This document shows positions 60,966 through 64,000 of a stretch of 64,000 nucleotides of DNA, in pieces; within the stretch, counting starts at the first letter, position 1, and every line of letters begins with the position of its first letter. Source of the DNA: Pseudomonas guariconensis (GTDB lineage Bacteria; Pseudomonadota; Gammaproteobacteria; Pseudomonadales; Pseudomonadaceae); assembly GCF_024127895.1 (NCBI RefSeq), contig NZ_JAMYBK010000001.1, positions 475,817-539,816 on the forward strand, given 5' to 3'. A model generated the notes under the pieces. The model worked only from the letters and a program-made list of their open reading frames with translations, did not search any database and was not told the origin of the DNA. The position numbers and the translations under genes are program-made.

Positions 60966-61502
60966 TCAGCGGATGAACTGTTCGATGTAGTCGTCGGGCA
61001 GGCCCAACGACGTGTAGTGTGCACGAGCGGCTTCCAGTTTGGTGAAGACGTCCTCGTACCCCACTGCCACACCTTGGGGATCGACGTAGGTGTAGCCCCC
61101 TTGCACATGGAACCAGGTGATCATCTCCTCCACATCTTCCGGCACGAAGAGGGTGTGGGTCTCTCCCGGCGGCTCGAAGGCGAACGAGCCTTCCTCGGCG
61201 ATCCAGTCATGCTCCAAGTAGTACCAGCGCCCCTTGAGCACCAGCGCATGGACCCCACCGGTATGGCGGTGGCGGGACAGAACACCGCTCTGGCGCACGC
61301 GCAGCAGGTTGATGTAGTAGCCGCCAGAGACGCTCAGCAGCAGGGGCTTGAAGGACACCGACGCGGTCACCGGGACCCACAGTTGGTCGTCGTCGAGCCA
61401 TTTGCCAAGCACGCCGGGGTGCACCATGTCGGGCGACATGAAAGGCACCTGGGGCAGTTGATAGGGAATCGCCAATTCGTCGGGTTTGCGGGCTACGTTC
61501 AT
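60966..61502 (-). CDS. Cupin, 2,4'-dihydroxyacetophenone dioxygenase family
   Basis: The 178-residue protein has a double-stranded beta-helix with probable metal ligands H78, H80 and H85 (SRHRHTGGVH) and E114/H116 (PPGETHTL). It starts at ATG 61502, with GGAAG six bases before it. Family members cleave the C-C bond of hydroxyacetophenones or act as ChrR-like cupins. Here it sits between a GabP-like permease and an aminotransferase gene, which suggests a catabolic oxygenase for the product of transamination. Confidence 0.85.
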   Translation of the reverse strand: MNVARKPDELAIPYQLPQVPFMSPDMVHPGVLGKWLDDDQLWVPVTASVSFKPLLLSVSGGYYINLLRVRQSGVLSRHRHTGGVHALVLKGRWYYLEHDWIAEEGSFAFEPPGETHTLFVPEDVEEMITWFHVQGGYTYVDPQGVAVGYEDVFTKLEAARAHYTSLGLPDDYIEQFIR

Positions 61503-61657
61503 GAAAGGCTTCCACGGTTGGTTCTCTGGGGCCCCGGCCATACGGTCGGCCGGGGCTTCATGCAGGTTAAGGTTGCGATAGAGGGGGAAAAAGGACCTCG
61601 TCGGCACACCCGCCATGACGCTCGGTCACAGCGGGCTGGCAGTCGCCGCGCGGAGAC

Positions 61658-63085
61658 TCAGGCCAGGGCCCGCCGCTGCGCGTGCTCGTCGAGCGGTGCC
61701 ATGGCACTGCGCTGGGCCGAAAGCTCTGGCTGGGACTTCTGCAGGTAGGCGCCGATGCCCACCAGCACGGCGGTCAGGCCGAGCGTGGAAAACAGCTCCG
61801 CGCGCTGCCCCGGGAAGGCTGCCATGATCGCGAAGACCCCGAGGATGAAGGCGATGGTCAGCACGGTCAGGTAGGGGAACAGCCACATCCGCACTTCCAG
61901 GCGCTTGCCCAGGGCCACGAGCTTGCGACGCATGTACAACTGGGTCACGGCGATCACCAGGTACATCAGCAGGGCCAGGGCTCCGCTGGTGGCCAGCAGG
62001 AACTGGAACACTTGCTTGGGCAACAGGTAGTTGGCCGCCAGGGCGACCAGCGCGGCCAGCGATGTCAGCGCGACCGCCAACAGGGGCACACCCTTGGGCG
62101 TGGTACGCGACACCGCCCTTGGCGCATCGCCCCGCTTGGCCAGCGAATAGGCCATGCGCGAGGCGGTGTAGATCGCCGAATTCAGGCAACTGGTCACCGC
62201 CACCAGGACGACGATGCTCATGATGGCAGGTGCCCAAGGGATGTTCATGGCAGTGAGCACCGCCTGGTAGGAGCCCTGCGCCAGGCCTGGCGCATTCCAG
62301 GGGACCAGGCACACGACCACGAACATGGAGCCGAGGTAGAACAGGCCCAGGCGCCACACCACTGCGCGAATCGCCTTCTTGATGTTGGCCTTGGGGTCCT
62401 TCGATTCGGCTGCGGCGATGGTGACCACCTCGCTGCCCTGGAAGCTGAACATGGCGGTCAGCAGCGCAGCGACTATCGCCACGTTGCCATTGGGGGCGAA
62501 GCCGCCGTTGGCATACAGGTTGGCGATGCCATGGGTGGACGAACCTGGCACCAGGTCGAAGATGGCCAGTACGCCCAGAACGATGAAGCTGACGATCGAC
62601 ACCACCTTGAACAGCGACAACCAGTACTCGAGCGTGCCGAACGAGCCCACGCTGAGGCTGTTGCAGACGATCAGCACGAAGGTGATGGCAAAGGCCGTGA
62701 TCCAGTGGGGAAGGCCCAGCCAGTCGCCGAGGATGTTGCCGGCCACGATGGCTTCGATGGCGATGACCAGCACGTAGAACCACCAGTACAGCCAGCCAAT
62801 GGAAAAACCGGCCCAGCGCCCGATGGCCTGGTCGGCATAGGAGGAGAACGAGCCGGTGTCCGGCCTGGCCGTGGCCATCTCTCCGAGCATCTGCATCACC
62901 AGCACCACGATCATCGCGGCGATCACATAGGACACCAATACCGCAGGTCCGGCGGCCGCGATGGCGTTGCTCGACCCCACGAAAAGGCCTGCGCCTATCA
63001 CGCCGCCAATCGAGATCATCGTGACCTGCCTGCCTTTCAAGCCGTTCCCCAGCTTGTCATTGACCTTATCTTGACCATCACGCAT
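61658..63085 (-). CDS. GabP-like amino acid permease (APC family)
   Basis: The 475-residue protein has 12 predicted membrane segments and APC signatures: QVTMISIGGVIGAGLFVGSS at residues 20-39, GEMATARPDTGSFSSYADQAIG and FSFQGSEVVTIAAAES. It looks like the GABA/proline/aromatic branch. It is the first gene of the minus-strand cluster with the cupin, LysR and aminotransferase genes. Confidence 0.92.
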   Translation of the reverse strand: MRDGQDKVNDKLGNGLKGRQVTMISIGGVIGAGLFVGSSNAIAAAGPAVLVSYVIAAMIVVLVMQMLGEMATARPDTGSFSSYADQAIGRWAGFSIGWLYWWFYVLVIAIEAIVAGNILGDWLGLPHWITAFAITFVLIVCNSLSVGSFGTLEYWLSLFKVVSIVSFIVLGVLAIFDLVPGSSTHGIANLYANGGFAPNGNVAIVAALLTAMFSFQGSEVVTIAAAESKDPKANIKKAIRAVVWRLGLFYLGSMFVVVCLVPWNAPGLAQGSYQAVLTAMNIPWAPAIMSIVVLVAVTSCLNSAIYTASRMAYSLAKRGDAPRAVSRTTPKGVPLLAVALTSLAALVALAANYLLPKQVFQFLLATSGALALLMYLVIAVTQLYMRRKLVALGKRLEVRMWLFPYLTVLTIAFILGVFAIMAAFPGQRAELFSTLGLTAVLVGIGAYLQKSQPELSAQRSAMAPLDEHAQRRALA

Positions 63086-63382
63086 CGGCTTGCACCTCGG
63101 TTGGACGCTTATTGTTGTCAGTGGCCACCGGCGAGGCGGCCTTGGCGCACTACCTTAAGGGCTGGGCGAGGCGTGGATTAGGCCATGGCATTTCACAGCA
63201 GGTGTGACGAGTCGTCACAGGATCGCGGCCTGCTGTTCACCGCGCTGATGTTTCCGTTCACGACCTGGGAAAATACCGAACGCCATCAAATTGTTCAGGC
63301 AACGGCCGATAGCAAGGGGTGACAGGCCGCCATCGAATCATGCGCGTGCGATATTCAAAAAAATAATCCAAGGTCTTGAAAC
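63086..63382. other. 297-base divergent promoter region
   Basis: Between the permease gene (minus) and the chemoreceptor gene (plus). I see no gene. TCACAGCAGGTGTGACGAGT near 63193 contains a short imperfect dyad (TCACA/TGTGA). The AT-rich end, around ATATTCAAAAAAATAATCC, is likely the chemoreceptor promoter. Confidence 0.5.
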
Positions 63383-64000
63383 ATGAACCTGAAATTCCGC
63401 CACAAGATCCTGCTCAGCGCTTGCGCCGTCGTGGTCCTGGCATTCGCCTTGTTCACCCTCTACAACGACTACCTGCAGCGCAACACCATCGGCCAGAACA
63501 TCGAGGCGTCCGTGCAACAGGCTGGCGCCTTGACCGCCAGCAGCGTGCAGAACTGGATGAGCGGGCGCATCCTGGTGCTGGAGAACCTGGCCCAGGACAT
63601 CGCCCTGCAGGGCACCGACGCCAATGTGGCGGGGTTGGTCGACCAGCCTTCCTATACCCGTAACTTCCTGTTCACCTATCTCGGCCAGGCCGATGGGGTG
63701 TTCACCCAGCGACCGTTCGTCGAGCTGCCCGATGGCTTCGACCCGCGCCAGCGCCCTTGGTACGGCGCCGCCGCGAGCGCGGGGCACACGGTGCTGACGC
63801 CACCTTACCAAGGCACGGTCGGTGGCCTGATGATGAGCATCGTGACGCCGGTGCGCAGCAAGGCCAGTGGCGAGCTGCTGGGCGTGGCTGGCGGCGACCT
63901 GAGCCTGGACACCCTGGTGGACATCATCAACGCCGTGGACTTCGGCGGCATCGGCCATGCCTTCCTGGCCGACCGCGACGGCCAGGTGATCGTCAGCCCC
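63383..64000 (+). CDS. Methyl-accepting chemotaxis protein with amino-acid-type dCache domain, 5' part
   Basis: The gene runs off the window. The 206 visible residues start MNLKFRHKILLSACAVVVLA with a first membrane helix (about 8-28) and continue into a dCache sensor. The sensor has FDPRQRPWYGAAAS, LTPPYQG and GVAGGDLSLDTL. The R-x-W-Y, Tyr and Asp positions are those of amino-acid-binding dCache receptors of the PctA/PctB type. AAGGT lies 11 bases before the ATG. The signalling domain is outside the window. Confidence 0.88.
   Translation, partial: MNLKFRHKILLSACAVVVLAFALFTLYNDYLQRNTIGQNIEASVQQAGALTASSVQNWMSGRILVLENLAQDIALQGTDANVAGLVDQPSYTRNFLFTYLGQADGVFTQRPFVELPDGFDPRQRPWYGAAASAGHTVLTPPYQGTVGGLMMSIVTPVRSKASGELLGVAGGDLSLDTLVDIINAVDFGGIGHAFLADRDGQVIVSP

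Overview
The window is chromosomal DNA of a fluorescent pseudomonad, most likely of the Pseudomonas putida group. The gene order ruvC-ruvA-ruvB-ybgC-tolQRAB-pal-cpoB-queE-queC, a tRNA-Lys, a chemoreceptor, nadA, bepA, tusA-like, perM-like, bcp, gcvR, dapA-bamC-MBL-purC and a tRNA-Ser is the one I remember for P. putida. The base composition is GC-rich throughout, and there are many intergenic palindromes of the pseudomonad REP type. There is no rRNA, CRISPR array, integrase, transposase or recognisable prophage.

Positions 1-24600 are core genome: Holliday-junction processing (ruvABC), the Tol-Pal envelope-constriction system with its YbgC and CpoB partners, two queuosine-precursor genes, NAD synthesis (nadA), outer-membrane assembly and quality control (bamC, bepA), lysine/cell-wall precursor synthesis (dapA), purine synthesis (purC), and tRNA-Lys(UUU) and tRNA-Ser(CGA). 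This part also holds a dCache chemoreceptor, a CDF-type membrane protein, a zinc-ribbon small protein and the remnant of an amino-acid permease gene.

Positions 24600-50830 are accessory and metabolic, and rich in regulators. In order they hold: a LysR/MFS efflux pair; a cyclophilin-like gene truncated next to a REP sequence; a molybdenum hydroxylase set (2Fe-2S subunit, Tat-exported Mo subunit, XdhC) under a LysR regulator with a 23-bp palindrome between them; two more LysR genes; an operon of SDR dehydrogenase, ACS-family transporter and a split transketolase; a candidate structured small RNA; a hybrid histidine kinase whose 3' end overlaps a convergent LuxR-type response regulator; an AraC gene divergent from a small two-gene operon; an MFS/LysR/aspartase-type lyase unit; AzlCD; and a YkvI-like transporter.

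Positions 50895-57345 look like a low-oxygen island. They hold a four-cysteine Fnr paralogue, a 73-residue protein, a zinc alcohol dehydrogenase, a tandem universal stress protein, two related GNAT acetyltransferases and an MBL/beta-CASP nuclease. Five Fnr-type palindromes lie in front of these genes. The Fnr paralogue has Cys where FNR has Ser in its DNA-reading helix.

Positions 57343-64000 hold an EamA exporter, a cluster of GabP-like permease, cupin dioxygenase-like protein, LysR regulator and class-III aminotransferase, and the 5' part of an amino-acid-type dCache chemoreceptor cut by the window end.
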